A stretch of DNA of 64,000 bases from Dehalococcoidales bacterium (lineage in GTDB: Bacteria; Chloroflexota; Dehalococcoidia; Dehalococcoidales; UBA3254), in NCBI GenBank assembly GCA_016926695.1, contig JAFGOB010000005.1, positions 1 to 64,000 on the forward strand. The letters are read 5' to 3'. A model generated the notes under the pieces. That model was not told the origin of the DNA. It did no database searches and was given only the letters and a program-made list of their open reading frames with translations. Every line of letters starts with the position of its first letter. Position 1 is the first letter of the stretch. A program made the translations under genes and the position numbers. Positions 7,819 to 17,090 of the stretch are shown piece after piece.

Positions 7819-9900
7819 GTGGCGACAAATTCGAGATTTCCCAAGCTTTTTGAACCTGGAGTGATCGGCAAGATCAAGACAAAAAATCGCTTTATCAAGA
7901 CGGCTAATGGTACTTCCTTTATTGAGCGGGACGGCTTTGTAGGGGACAGGGCCATTGCCTATTATGAAGCCCTGGCAAAGGGCGGGATAGGTTTACTGAT
8001 TGTTGAATCATGCGGTGTGGAGTTTCCCCTGGCCTGCCAGCATCTGGATGCCCAGTTCCGTCTTAGTGACGATAAGTATATCCCGAGCTATGCCGAGCTG
8101 GCCAAGGCTGTTCATGCACAGGGTTGTCCCATCATGTTACAGTTCCAGCATGCCGGACCCTGGAACCCCACCGGCTTTATCAAGGATCGCGATGCCAAGT
8201 GCGCTTCAACCCTGAGCAAGGAAGAGCTGCCGGGATCGGACTTTGTTCCGTCCAGGGCAATGACCCCCGACGAGGTCAAAGAAGGTATCGAGATGTGGGT
8301 CGCGGCCGGTGTGCGCGCCTGGAAAGCCGGATTTGACGGCGTGGAGGTCAACGGCGGCACCTGCCACCAGATCAACACCTTCCTGTCCCGCATCTGGAAC
8401 AAGCGCGAAGACGAATACGGTCCCCAGAGCTATGAAAACCGCACCCGCTATTTCGCTACAATTATCAGTGAGACCAAGAAACGCACCAGCCCGGACTTTA
8501 CCGTCACCTGCCTGCTCAACATCAGGGAATACAATCACCCCAGGGCTACCACCATGGAGGAGGGTGTCCAGATGGCCAAACGGCTGGCGGAAGCCGGCGC
8601 CGATGCCATCCAGTGCCGCGCCCATATCTACGGCCACCGCGAAGGTCTGCTCCAGCCCGACAGGCTGCTCTATCCTGAAGCCCCGAAGTGGCTGTATACC
8701 GACCTTAGCGACCTGGACTGGAGCCGCAAGGGAAACGGGGCTATCACCCCCCTGGCAGCAGCCGTCAAAAAGGTAGTCAATGTGCCTGTCTGGTGCTCGG
8801 GCCGTCTTGATTATAAGCTGGGTGAGTTGTTTCTCGAACAAGGTAAAATGGACTATGTGCCCATGGTCAGACGTCTGCTGGCCGATCACGAATACCCCAA
8901 TAAAGTAGCCAACAACCAGTTGAAGGATATCAGACCGTGCTGCGGCTGCCTGCACTGCATGGATGTACGCAACAAGAACCAGTGTATCGAATGCCGCGTC
9001 AATGTCGATCTTGGAAAGGAACGCCAGTATGTGATCAAACCCGCTCCCAAGAAAAAGAATGTCATGGTTATCGGCGGTGGACTTTCCGGTATGCAGGCTG
9101 CCGTCACGGCAGCCCAGAGAGGCCATACGGTCACCCTCTACGAGAAGAGCTTTAAACTGGGAGGCCTGGTGCCCATCGCCGCCCTGGTCAAAGACCTTGA
9201 GACCGATGTTCTTCTGGAGCTCATCGGCTGGTTCAAGTACCAGCTTAAAAAGAATAATGTAACCATAAAGATGAGGACGACCGTCACTCCTGAGATGGTC
9301 GCCCAGATTAAGCCGGATGCCGTTATCCTGGCACTGGGAGGCACTGTGGTCTTCCCGCAGATTCCCGGAATGGACCGCAAAAACGTCATGGACCTGACCA
9401 AGCTGGACAAGCTCCTGCTATTGATGGGCCCCAAGCTGGCCGGCTGGGGCAGCAAGATCATGATGCCCGGAGTTGGGAAGCGTGTGGTGGTCATGGGCGG
9501 AGAGCACCACGGCTGTGAGATCGCCGAATGGCTGACCAAACGCAACAGGCAGGTTACCATCTGTCATACCGGAGAGGAGTTTGCCGAAGGTATGACGGTG
9601 GACGACAAGCTGCGCCTCTTCCCCTGGTATGAGCAGAAGGGTGTGAAGCTCTACGGCGGCGTTAAATACAATGAAGTAACCGAAAAGGGCCTGATCATCA
9701 CCACCAAAGAAGGCAAGAAAATCACCATCGAAGCTGATACGGTTATGCCCTCTTTGTTCCTGAAGCAGAACCTGGATATGGAAGCCCAACTAAAGGGCAA
9801 GGTCCCGGAGGTATATACCGTGGGAAGCTGCGTAAAACCGGAGCCCGACCTGATGGTGGATGCCACCGCTGCCGGAGCCAAGGCTGGTTTTGAAGTTTAA
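7819..9900 (+). CDS. Fe-S/FMN/FAD oxidoreductase, Old Yellow Enzyme / 2,4-dienoyl-CoA reductase type
   Basis: A 693-residue protein. Residues 8-400 form an FMN-binding TIM barrel of the Old Yellow Enzyme family, with Gln-Phe-Gln-His-Ala-Gly-Pro near 108-114. A Cys cluster follows (Cys374/375, 377, 380, 389, 392) for a [4Fe-4S] centre. From about residue 412 there is an FAD/NAD-binding domain with Gly-Gly-Gly-Leu-Ser-Gly at 419-424. This is the layout of FadH, trimethylamine dehydrogenase and BaiCD-type enoate reductases. The barrel active-site segment reads Val-Asn-Gly-Gly-Thr-Cys-His (177-183) in place of the usual His-Gly-Ala-His-Gly-like motif, so the substrate may be unusual. The GTG start has a TTGGAGGG site. 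Confidence 0.85.
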   Translation: MATNSRFPKLFEPGVIGKIKTKNRFIKTANGTSFIERDGFVGDRAIAYYEALAKGGIGLLIVESCGVEFPLACQHLDAQFRLSDDKYIPSYAELAKAVHAQGCPIMLQFQHAGPWNPTGFIKDRDAKCASTLSKEELPGSDFVPSRAMTPDEVKEGIEMWVAAGVRAWKAGFDGVEVNGGTCHQINTFLSRIWNKREDEYGPQSYENRTRYFATIISETKKRTSPDFTVTCLLNIREYNHPRATTMEEGVQMAKRLAEAGADAIQCRAHIYGHREGLLQPDRLLYPEAPKWLYTDLSDLDWSRKGNGAITPLAAAVKKVVNVPVWCSGRLDYKLGELFLEQGKMDYVPMVRRLLADHEYPNKVANNQLKDIRPCCGCLHCMDVRNKNQCIECRVNVDLGKERQYVIKPAPKKKNVMVIGGGLSGMQAAVTAAQRGHTVTLYEKSFKLGGLVPIAALVKDLETDVLLELIGWFKYQLKKNNVTIKMRTTVTPEMVAQIKPDAVILALGGTVVFPQIPGMDRKNVMDLTKLDKLLLLMGPKLAGWGSKIMMPGVGKRVVVMGGEHHGCEIAEWLTKRNRQVTICHTGEEFAEGMTVDDKLRLFPWYEQKGVKLYGGVKYNEVTEKGLIITTKEGKKITIEADTVMPSLFLKQNLDMEAQLKGKVPEVYTVGSCVKPEPDLMVDATAAGAKAGFEV

Positions 9901-9927
9901 ACCGGGAGATTGAAAAAGATTTAATGC

Positions 9928-9962
9928 ATTGCCCCCCTCGCCTGCGAGGGGGGCAATCTTTT
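9928..9962 (+). terminator. Intrinsic terminator after the flavoenzyme gene
   Basis: Two 14-base complementary arms (9928-9941 and 9944-9957) form a very GC-rich hairpin immediately followed by C and four Ts. It starts 27 bases after the stop codon at 9900. Confidence 0.8.
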
Positions 9963-9981
9963 CAGGATGGTATATTCATAG

Positions 9982-11160
9982 ATGAACAGACCATCTTTGT
10001 GGACGAGGGACTATCTCTGTATCACTGCCGTAAACTTCTTTTTTGCCCTGAACTTCTATTTACTGGTGGTACAAATCCCGGTTTATGTCATAGATGTTTT
10101 AGATTCGTCTCCCAGTCAGGCAGGACTGGCTTCAGGTATATTTGTCATCGGAGCTCTTATTATGCGCCTGCTTTCCGGCAAGTGGATCGAAAGGATAGGC
10201 CGTAAAAGGACGCTCTTCACGGGACTGATTGCAGGCCTGGTCATGACACTGCTCTATTTTACAGCAGGTAATATCATTTCCCTTTTGATAATACGCTTTT
10301 TTCATGGAGCGACCTTCGGAATATCCAGTACGGCAGCGGGGACGATAATCGGCGGTATCGTTCCCAAGGAAAAACGCGGCGAAGGGATCGGCTATTTTGC
10401 CCTGAGTGTTACCCTGGCTACGGCCATAGGCCCCTTCCTGGGAATATTCTTAAGCGGATATGGAGGCTTTAACCTGATTTTCTTAGCCTCTTCTATTGCC
10501 GCGGCGGCCGCTCTGGCTACCGCCTTTCTTCTTTCATTCAGGGAATTGCGATTGAGCCGGGAAGAAGCGGAAGAAATAAAAAGCATAAGGCTGAAAGATA
10601 TTATTGAACCCAGAGTTGTACCTATTGCGATCATCTGCATGGGAATATGCTTTTGCTTTGCCAGCGTGCTGTCCTTTTTGGCGGTTTACGCCAAAGAGGT
10701 AAACCTGACCGAGGCAGCCGGGTACTTTTTCATTGTTTATGCCATCGTGGTCTTTTTTTCCAGGCCGGTTGTAGGCAGGTTATTCGATTCGAGGGGTGAG
10801 AACCTGATCATGTATTCGGCTATCATAGTACTGCTGGCCGGGATGATAGTCTTCAGTCAGGCCTCTCGTTCCTTTACTCTCCTGCTGTCCGGAGCTTTAA
10901 TAGGCCTGGGATATGGGGCAGTACAGTCAAGCGGCCAGGCGATTTATACCAAAATCGTGCCCAAACACCGCCTGGGACTGGCCACATCCACTTTCTATAT
11001 ATTTTTAGATTCGGGAGTGGCGATAGGTCCTATTACCCTGGGACTGATCGTTCCCTTTATCGGTTACAGGGGAATTTATCTGGTTACGTCCGCTGTCGCT
11101 GCCTTATGCCTGGTCCTGTATTATTATTTACATGGCAGAAAGGCACACCGGATAGAGTGA
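9982..11160 (+). CDS. MFS transporter
   Basis: A 392-residue, very hydrophobic protein with about 12 predicted membrane spans. The loop between helices 2 and 3 carries Gly-Lys-Trp-Ile-Glu-Arg-Ile-Gly-Arg-Lys-Arg (residues 65-75), the major-facilitator signature. An Arg-rich central loop separates the two six-helix halves. It resembles small drug or sugar efflux carriers; the substrate cannot be told from sequence. An AGGATGG site lies 12 bases before the ATG. A terminator lies between it and the upstream flavoenzyme, so it is probably expressed on its own. Confidence 0.85.
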   Translation: MNRPSLWTRDYLCITAVNFFFALNFYLLVVQIPVYVIDVLDSSPSQAGLASGIFVIGALIMRLLSGKWIERIGRKRTLFTGLIAGLVMTLLYFTAGNIISLLIIRFFHGATFGISSTAAGTIIGGIVPKEKRGEGIGYFALSVTLATAIGPFLGIFLSGYGGFNLIFLASSIAAAAALATAFLLSFRELRLSREEAEEIKSIRLKDIIEPRVVPIAIICMGICFCFASVLSFLAVYAKEVNLTEAAGYFFIVYAIVVFFSRPVVGRLFDSRGENLIMYSAIIVLLAGMIVFSQASRSFTLLLSGALIGLGYGAVQSSGQAIYTKIVPKHRLGLATSTFYIFLDSGVAIGPITLGLIVPFIGYRGIYLVTSAVAALCLVLYYYLHGRKAHRIE

Positions 11161-11210
11161 ATGATAAGATATCCGGCTTGCGCTGATTGTAGCTCCATAG
11201 GTCGTCATTT

Positions 11211-11238
11211 AGTTATTCGTCTCCTTCGGAGAATAACT
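11211..11238. terminator. Imperfect hairpin between convergent genes
   Basis: An 11-base-pair stem with a 3-base bulge and a 3-base loop, lying between the MFS gene and the minus-strand gene ending at 11331. It could terminate either transcript. Nothing else is seen in 11161-11330. Confidence 0.4.
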
Positions 11239-11330
11239 TGATAATATCTGGAAGATTCTAGCTGAATTTTCCTTGTCTGTAGCCTGATAATGTTAATATG
11301 TCCATCCTTAAACTGTAAATTCTTTTTTAG

Positions 11331-13148
11331 TTATGGAGCATTGACGGTAACCGTTCCGTTTTCCCATGTGCTGGGTATTATGATTTGATCATAATCAAAT
11401 AGTTTATTTTCATTATCAAAGTTATTAAATTCGATATTGCTTTGACCGGTGTTCTCAAGGGCCTTGAAGGGAATTCTGGCCAGGTAGCCGTCCCCGGAGG
11501 CAATATTCTCTGTTGATTCAGCAATATAAAACAGGTCACCATTGTCTTGAATAATGGCAATAACGGGGAATACAACGCTTCCTACTTCACCAATGGAATT
11601 AGGATCTGAGTATAATTCATCTTCATCTACCTCTAAAAGGGATTGATCAAAGCTGACCCTTATCTGGTAAGCCGCAAGGTCTATCACATCGTTTATAGAT
11701 ACCTCAATAACGAATGATCCACCGGTGGAAACTGTATCTGACCCTATTTTCACCGAAGTGAGACTTTGGCTGGTGGTAAAGCTCCAGGTATATGTGTTTT
11801 CCAGGGATACGCCTTCGATATCTTTAACGGCGGTGGTGATTGAAACGGTATAGGTATAGCCGTAGCCCAAATTGGTGCCGGGGGTGAAAGTAATCATTTT
11901 CTGACTGCTATCATAGACAATCTCGCCGGGTACTAAAGATGATCCGGTTTTCACTTGAAAACTATTATTGGTGATTGTATCGGGGTTCAGGTCCTTACTG
12001 AAGATAGCGCTTATGTTTGACTTTATGGATATGTTATCAGTCCCATCTTCAGGCGTAACGGATTGAACTTCCGGTGCTTCTACGGTTGTAAAGCTCCAGG
12101 TGTACTCGTTTTCCAGGGCATTGCTATGGGAGTCTTCGATACCTGTAGTGAGCGTGGCGGTATAGAGAATACCCGGCGAAAGGTCTCCGGAAGGATCGAA
12201 AATTGCCGTTTTACTGGAATAGCTTACTGTACCCTCTATGCGGGTATCATCCCGGTACAAAACAAAGGTGTCCTCATTTACCGTATCTTCGTCGAGTGTC
12301 TCTGAAAACAAAGCTGTAATAGAGGCATCAGGTAAAACACCGGTTTCACCTTCTTCGGGGTCTGTCGATTCTACGGCAGGCGGTTCCCGGTCGTCGCTGC
12401 CCAAATCAATTGGTGAGCTTTTCCCGTAGTTGGTGGCCATTAAACCAAAATCAGCGATATTAACTTTGTCATTCCGGTCGAAGTCTGCCCGTTCGTCAAA
12501 GCCTTCGTCGCCCCGTTGTTTCCCGTACGTGTTTGCCAGAATGCCGAAGTCGGAAATGCTAATCTTATTGTCGTCATCGGCATTACCTTCCAGCAAAGTC
12601 CCCATATCCACACCGGTGTATGTTTCTCCAATCACCACGTCCCGTTTTACGTTGGTCAGGCAGTGAGGGCTGCAAATGCTGACATCATAGGTTTCCGGGT
12701 TAATGCTCTCAATCTGAGCGATGGCATTATCATTATCTTTAGTTGTTGTCAGATTGAAAGTACAGAGCGGCGCGTCGCTCATGACATCAGCTTCAGGTTC
12801 GAAGAAGTTTATGGTAACAGGCACTTCCCAGCCGCTTTCGGGACGGGACCCGCCTTTCAAAATAACGCTGATATCAACCTGAGAGGGGTTACCGTTATTG
12901 GGTAAGTTCCATTTCGCTGATTCTATATCAGACCCGGCTGACGCTGCAGTGCCATCCTGCTTGAGTCCTGCAATAAGTTCTTCGCCGGCGGCTATAAGAG
13001 GCATACAAACCGTGTTCCGGATTTTGTTGGCACCCGTGTGATGCTCAACACAAAACATTTTGCTTTCTTCTGCTTGAACCTGTGTTGCCGGTAGGAATCC
13101 TGTGATAAGAATCAAGCAAAGAAATAAAAAAGACAATCTCTTCAACAC
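11331..13148 (-). CDS. Secreted dockerin/Ig-like/cohesin protein
   Basis: A 605-residue exported protein. Residues 1-26 form a signal peptide. Residues 92-186 are a beta-rich module also found in the protein at 17091-19748. Residues 187-244 are a dockerin with two calcium-loop repeats. Residues 256-356 and 359-459 are two Big_5-type Ig-like domains, each with the conserved ending Tyr-Thr-Trp-Ser-Phe-Thr-Thr. Residues 463-603 look like a cohesin, with an Ala-Tyr-Gln-Ile-Arg-Val-Ser-Phe-Asp strand. Having both a dockerin and a cohesin on one chain lets it act as an adaptor: bound by one partner and binding another. The GTG start has a GGGAGG site. It is the last of three surface genes. No catalytic domain is visible. 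Confidence 0.85.
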   Translation of the reverse strand: MLKRLSFLFLCLILITGFLPATQVQAEESKMFCVEHHTGANKIRNTVCMPLIAAGEELIAGLKQDGTAASAGSDIESAKWNLPNNGNPSQVDISVILKGGSRPESGWEVPVTINFFEPEADVMSDAPLCTFNLTTTKDNDNAIAQIESINPETYDVSICSPHCLTNVKRDVVIGETYTGVDMGTLLEGNADDDNKISISDFGILANTYGKQRGDEGFDERADFDRNDKVNIADFGLMATNYGKSSPIDLGSDDREPPAVESTDPEEGETGVLPDASITALFSETLDEDTVNEDTFVLYRDDTRIEGTVSYSSKTAIFDPSGDLSPGILYTATLTTGIEDSHSNALENEYTWSFTTVEAPEVQSVTPEDGTDNISIKSNISAIFSKDLNPDTITNNSFQVKTGSSLVPGEIVYDSSQKMITFTPGTNLGYGYTYTVSITTAVKDIEGVSLENTYTWSFTTSQSLTSVKIGSDTVSTGGSFVIEVSINDVIDLAAYQIRVSFDQSLLEVDEDELYSDPNSIGEVGSVVFPVIAIIQDNGDLFYIAESTENIASGDGYLARIPFKALENTGQSNIEFNNFDNENKLFDYDQIIIPSTWENGTVTVNAP

Positions 13149-13318
13149 GGGTAACCTCCCTAAAACTTTGAGCTATTCTGACGATTACTTCTTTATTCTG
13201 AAATGACTGCACATTGCAATTATGTCATTTGAACTCATAACAGTCCGGGCTGCTCCAGCGACCCTCCGGTATGAATTATATCAGAAGGCCGCCGGTTTAC
13301 GGTTATTTGTACTTATCC

Positions 13319-16300
13319 TCAGACCTTATTTTTTCGGCTTCTATTCACTATTAAAACAATGATCAGTATTACGAGAATTCCACCGATAATCCCGCCTATC
13401 AACCCCCAGGGCGTCCCTGAAGAAGTCCCCGCGGATGTGCTTGTAGCTGATGACCCGGGGGAGGTATTGGTTGTAGCCGGAGATGTGGCTGTGGCGGGTG
13501 AGGCAGGCGGAACAGCGATTGTGGCCGCTGGAGCGGCCGTTTCCGGTGATGCAGATTTTGCCGGTGTAGTTGGCGCTGGTTCTGTGGTGGATGCAGGAGC
13601 AGGTGTTGATTTAGGAGCCGGTGTTTCCGTTGGAGAGGGTGTTGGGGTGGCAGTCGGCTCCGGGGGCCGGGTTACCTCTCCCATCAGGGCGAAGCCGGTG
13701 AAATGCGATATTTCGGCAGTTGCGGAATGAGATTCCGCATCTATCGTGGTTTTCAGTGTCTGCCATTCACTGCCGTCAAACCAGGCTAAATATAGATCTT
13801 TCTCATTTATCCCGGGGTCCAGGCTGGAGGGATCATAGGTAAGTGTCAGTTTAATGGCCGGGTCGAATGTAGCGCCATCAGGCCCGAGATCGTATGCCAG
13901 GACTATCATATGCTTTTCGGGAGCTGCCGGAGGAGAATCCACAGGCATTGCCTTCAGACTGGTCAGGGTTGTATTGGAAGAATTCAATAATTTTGTGCCA
14001 TAGCTTATTTCAAGTTTAAGCCTGCCGTCCGCACTTGTAAGTGTGGCTGCTGACTTGATAATCCCGCTGCTGTATATGCTTAAGGGAGAGTTGTTTGAAA
14101 AACCGCTTAAACTGATTACAGGAGAACCACCGCCTCCACCTCCACCGCCTCCGCCACCCCCACTGCTACCGCCTCCGCTGGCTGTGGTGAAAACAGAACT
14201 GAAGGCTTCCGCCATATAGATTCCATCGGTGTCCAGGGTGGAAGTACTGAGATCAAGAGTATAGGTTGTGTTTTTGGCCAGATCGCTGTCGGGATCGAAG
14301 GTCATCTCGGTACCTTCGTTATTCCAGCTTATTTTTCCCGTCACCCCGGGTGAAATACTAAAAGTATTTTCTGTTATAACCGGGGACATCTCCTTGTTAA
14401 AGGTAATTACGATTGATGAACTTGTAGATACCCCTGTTTTGTGGTCGTTCGGTAATACTGATTCAACAACCGGTACTGCCAGAATATCGTAATCTCCTCC
14501 GCTGAGTGTACCGGTAATATCTTCTCCGTCCCAATACACCGTTGTGGTCCTGTCTACAGAATTACTGAAAACAACAGGTGTCTGAGAAGCAGTGGGTTTT
14601 TTAGCCTCGAAAGTGATACTTACAACATCAAAAGTACCGCTTATAAAGTGAGAAGAAAGCTGACCGGCGCCGAAGTCAAATGTGCCGGCTTCATTATCCC
14701 AGTACGGAGGTGTTAATTCCTCAGAGGGGGTTATGTCGCTTTCGGCTGACTGGACCACCAGGTAGTCCGGGTCGAAATCGAGAAAGACATCGATCCCGTC
14801 TGCGGTTTGCTCGCCGCATTGGGCTTTGACGGTAATAGTAAAAGTATCTCCTTCAATGAGAGTTTGAGTTTCCGGTAATATTAGCAGGTCTATCGAGGGA
14901 AAAACAGTCAACACGGAGGTAGCAGCGATGTCGCCGGATGCGGCAGTAACGGTTACCGGCGAATCAGTGACATCGACCGCAGTGGCTAAACCAGTATTAT
15001 CGATGATTATTTTAGAAGTATCCGAGCTGTTCCAGGTTACAGATGGAACGGGAGTATTCAGCCCTCCTTCATACGCAGGCAGGACAGTAAATTGAAGGGT
15101 ACTGCCTCTTGCCAGGGTATCATCGCCAGGTATTACCTCCAGGTTGGTTAGTTCGGTTGATGAAACCGTAATACAGGCATTGCCGGTAACGTCTCCCGAG
15201 CTGGCGGTGATAATTACCGGTTCATCTGTAACGTCTACGCCGGTGGCCTGGCCGGCCTCATTGATAGCCACTTTTCCGGTATCGGAGCTTGACCATGTGA
15301 CAGATGCTGATGATGCTGTACTGCCATCGGAGTATTTTATGTCAGCGATGAATGTTTGAGTGCCGTTCCGGACGATATTTACTCCGCCGGGTGAGATCTC
15401 TATGCTTTCCAGTACGGGCGGACTGACTGATATGGTGGTATTGGTGCTGATCTCACCTGATTCGACGGAGATGGTTACTGGTGATTCAGTCTCTGATTTC
15501 GCTGTTGCCAGTCCCGTGTTGTTAATAGAGACTTGATCTGAATCAGAGGTGTGCCAGGTAATTTCAGGCATTGGCCTGTGAGTGCCGTCCGAATAGGCAG
15601 GAGTAACTGTAAATTGCTGTGTCCGTCCATTAGGGATAGTAGAATCCCCAGGAGTCAGTGCGAGACTTTCCAGAACCGCACCTGTAACGGAAACACCGGC
15701 TGTTTGCTGCACAGTGCCGGATGTTGCTGTTATAGTTACGGGTGAACCGGTTACATCCAGCGCCGTAGCCAGGCCGGTGCTCCTGACAGCCACTTTCAGT
15801 TTGTTCGAAGTAGTCCACGTGATTTCAGGTATGGGTTCATGTGTTCCGTCCGAATAGGTTGGAATAACTGAAAATTGCTGAGTTCGTCCCCTGGGTAGCG
15901 AAATTTCTGAAGGGGTTATCTCCATTCCGGTTAATTCAGCCTCCGTCACGCTCATGGTGGCTGTTCCCTCAATCTGCCCGCAGGCCGCCTTTATGGTTAC
16001 CGCGGTTTGCGTTACATTCACGGCTGTAGCCAGGCCGTTCTGGTCTACGCTCACTTTGGTTTCATCAGAGCTTGACCATGTTATCTGAGGTACGTGGGTA
16101 TCTATTCCGTCCGTATAGGTGGCGCTGACCGTGAATTGCTGCGTCAGACCTTTAGCCACGGACACATCGTCCGGACTTACTTCCAGCCCCAGCAGCTCAG
16201 CCTCCGTCACGCTCATGGCGGCGGTGGCGCTGACCGTACCGGATGTGGCGGTAATGGTGACGGGAGAGGCTGTAATATCAACGGCCGTAGCCAGGCCGGT

Positions 16301-16990
16301 GCTGCTGTTTATTGTCACTGAATCCGTATTGGAGCTCGACCAGGTAATTACTGGCATGGGGTCATGGCTGCCGTCGGAGTAGGTGGGAGTGGCGGTGAAA
16401 TGCTGTGTTTCTCCTTTAGGTAGGGACACGTTTTCAGGTGAGACGGTGATTGAGGTTAGCTCCTTTTCAGGAACTTCAATAGTATAAGATCCTCCGGTCA
16501 GTGAACCGGTAATATCATATCCGGCCAGATCAACCATGGTTGTCCTGTCAGCAGAAATGCTGAAGTTAACCAGTGTCGGAGAGGCAGTGGATTGTATTGC
16601 CTTGAGAGTAACGTAAACAACGTCAAATGTACCGCTGGGAAGAGGAGAATCGAGCTGTCCGGCGCTGAAGGCGAATGTACCTGCTTCATTATCCCAGGAT
16701 GCAGATTTGAGTTCCTTGGCCAGGGTCGTACCTTTCTCTGCCGACTGTACTGCCAGGTAGTCCGGGTCGAAATCGAGGAACAGATCAACACCGTCAGTAG
16801 CCTGTTCGCCGCATTGGGCTTCCACGGTAATCATGAAGGTTTCCCCCTGGCTGATATTAAGAGCGGCGGGTGTGATAACCAGGTCGACCTGTCCTTCATC
16901 AGCACTCAAGAGTACTGACGGTAAAGTCAATATCAGCAGCAAAGTAAAACTAATCACCAGTCCGGATATCCTTGAAACCCGTGCTTTCAA
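13319..16990 (-). CDS. Membrane-anchored surface scaffold: cohesin - Big_2 x6 - cohesin - Big_5 - Gly-rich - Pro/Thr-rich - TM
   Basis: A 1223-residue exported protein. The signal peptide is residues 1-30. Cohesin-like domains occupy about 34-173 and 699-838 and are close copies of each other (shared Phe-Leu-Asp-Phe-Asp-Pro-Asp-Tyr-Leu). Between them are six bacterial Ig (Big_2) repeats of roughly 87 residues (177-697). Then come a Big_5-like domain (840-936), a polyglycine linker (939-955), a further beta domain, a Pro/Thr/Ala-rich stalk (about 1107-1185) and a single C-terminal membrane helix with Arg/Lys after it. This is the plan of an anchoring scaffoldin: two cohesins held off the cell surface. 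The dockerin proteins encoded on both sides are its obvious partners. TTG start with an AAGGAG site. Confidence 0.85.
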   Translation of the reverse strand: MKARVSRISGLVISFTLLLILTLPSVLLSADEGQVDLVITPAALNISQGETFMITVEAQCGEQATDGVDLFLDFDPDYLAVQSAEKGTTLAKELKSASWDNEAGTFAFSAGQLDSPLPSGTFDVVYVTLKAIQSTASPTLVNFSISADRTTMVDLAGYDITGSLTGGSYTIEVPEKELTSITVSPENVSLPKGETQHFTATPTYSDGSHDPMPVITWSSSNTDSVTINSSTGLATAVDITASPVTITATSGTVSATAAMSVTEAELLGLEVSPDDVSVAKGLTQQFTVSATYTDGIDTHVPQITWSSSDETKVSVDQNGLATAVNVTQTAVTIKAACGQIEGTATMSVTEAELTGMEITPSEISLPRGRTQQFSVIPTYSDGTHEPIPEITWTTSNKLKVAVRSTGLATALDVTGSPVTITATSGTVQQTAGVSVTGAVLESLALTPGDSTIPNGRTQQFTVTPAYSDGTHRPMPEITWHTSDSDQVSINNTGLATAKSETESPVTISVESGEISTNTTISVSPPVLESIEISPGGVNIVRNGTQTFIADIKYSDGSTASSASVTWSSSDTGKVAINEAGQATGVDVTDEPVIITASSGDVTGNACITVSSTELTNLEVIPGDDTLARGSTLQFTVLPAYEGGLNTPVPSVTWNSSDTSKIIIDNTGLATAVDVTDSPVTVTAASGDIAATSVLTVFPSIDLLILPETQTLIEGDTFTITVKAQCGEQTADGIDVFLDFDPDYLVVQSAESDITPSEELTPPYWDNEAGTFDFGAGQLSSHFISGTFDVVSITFEAKKPTASQTPVVFSNSVDRTTTVYWDGEDITGTLSGGDYDILAVPVVESVLPNDHKTGVSTSSSIVITFNKEMSPVITENTFSISPGVTGKISWNNEGTEMTFDPDSDLAKNTTYTLDLSTSTLDTDGIYMAEAFSSVFTTASGGGSSGGGGGGGGGGGGSPVISLSGFSNNSPLSIYSSGIIKSAATLTSADGRLKLEISYGTKLLNSSNTTLTSLKAMPVDSPPAAPEKHMIVLAYDLGPDGATFDPAIKLTLTYDPSSLDPGINEKDLYLAWFDGSEWQTLKTTIDAESHSATAEISHFTGFALMGEVTRPPEPTATPTPSPTETPAPKSTPAPASTTEPAPTTPAKSASPETAAPAATIAVPPASPATATSPATTNTSPGSSATSTSAGTSSGTPWGLIGGIIGGILVILIIVLIVNRSRKNKV
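14900..16462 (-). repeat. Six tandem Big_2-coding repeats
   Basis: Six diverged units of about 260 bases, each encoding a Big_2 Ig-like domain with a common core (Thr-Gln-Gln-Phe, Thr-Tyr-Ser-Asp-Gly, Ile-Thr-Trp, Gly-Leu-Ala-Thr-Ala, Pro-Val-Thr-Ile). They arose by internal duplication within the scaffold gene and could recombine to change its length. Confidence 0.8.
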
Positions 16991-17090
16991 GATTTTCTCC
17001 TTATCTTAGAATTTATATTATTTTTTCATAACATTATTAATATAACAAGAGAAGTATCTTATTATCGACTCAGCTATCTCTATTATACAT

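Noticed and set aside
8206..9126. Long minus-strand open frame opposite the flavoenzyme
   Set aside because: It is a shadow of the plus-strand gene caused by GC-rich codons; the plus frame has full domain structure.
11211..11238. Considered as a mobile-element end
   Set aside because: A short hairpin between convergent genes is more simply a bidirectional terminator.
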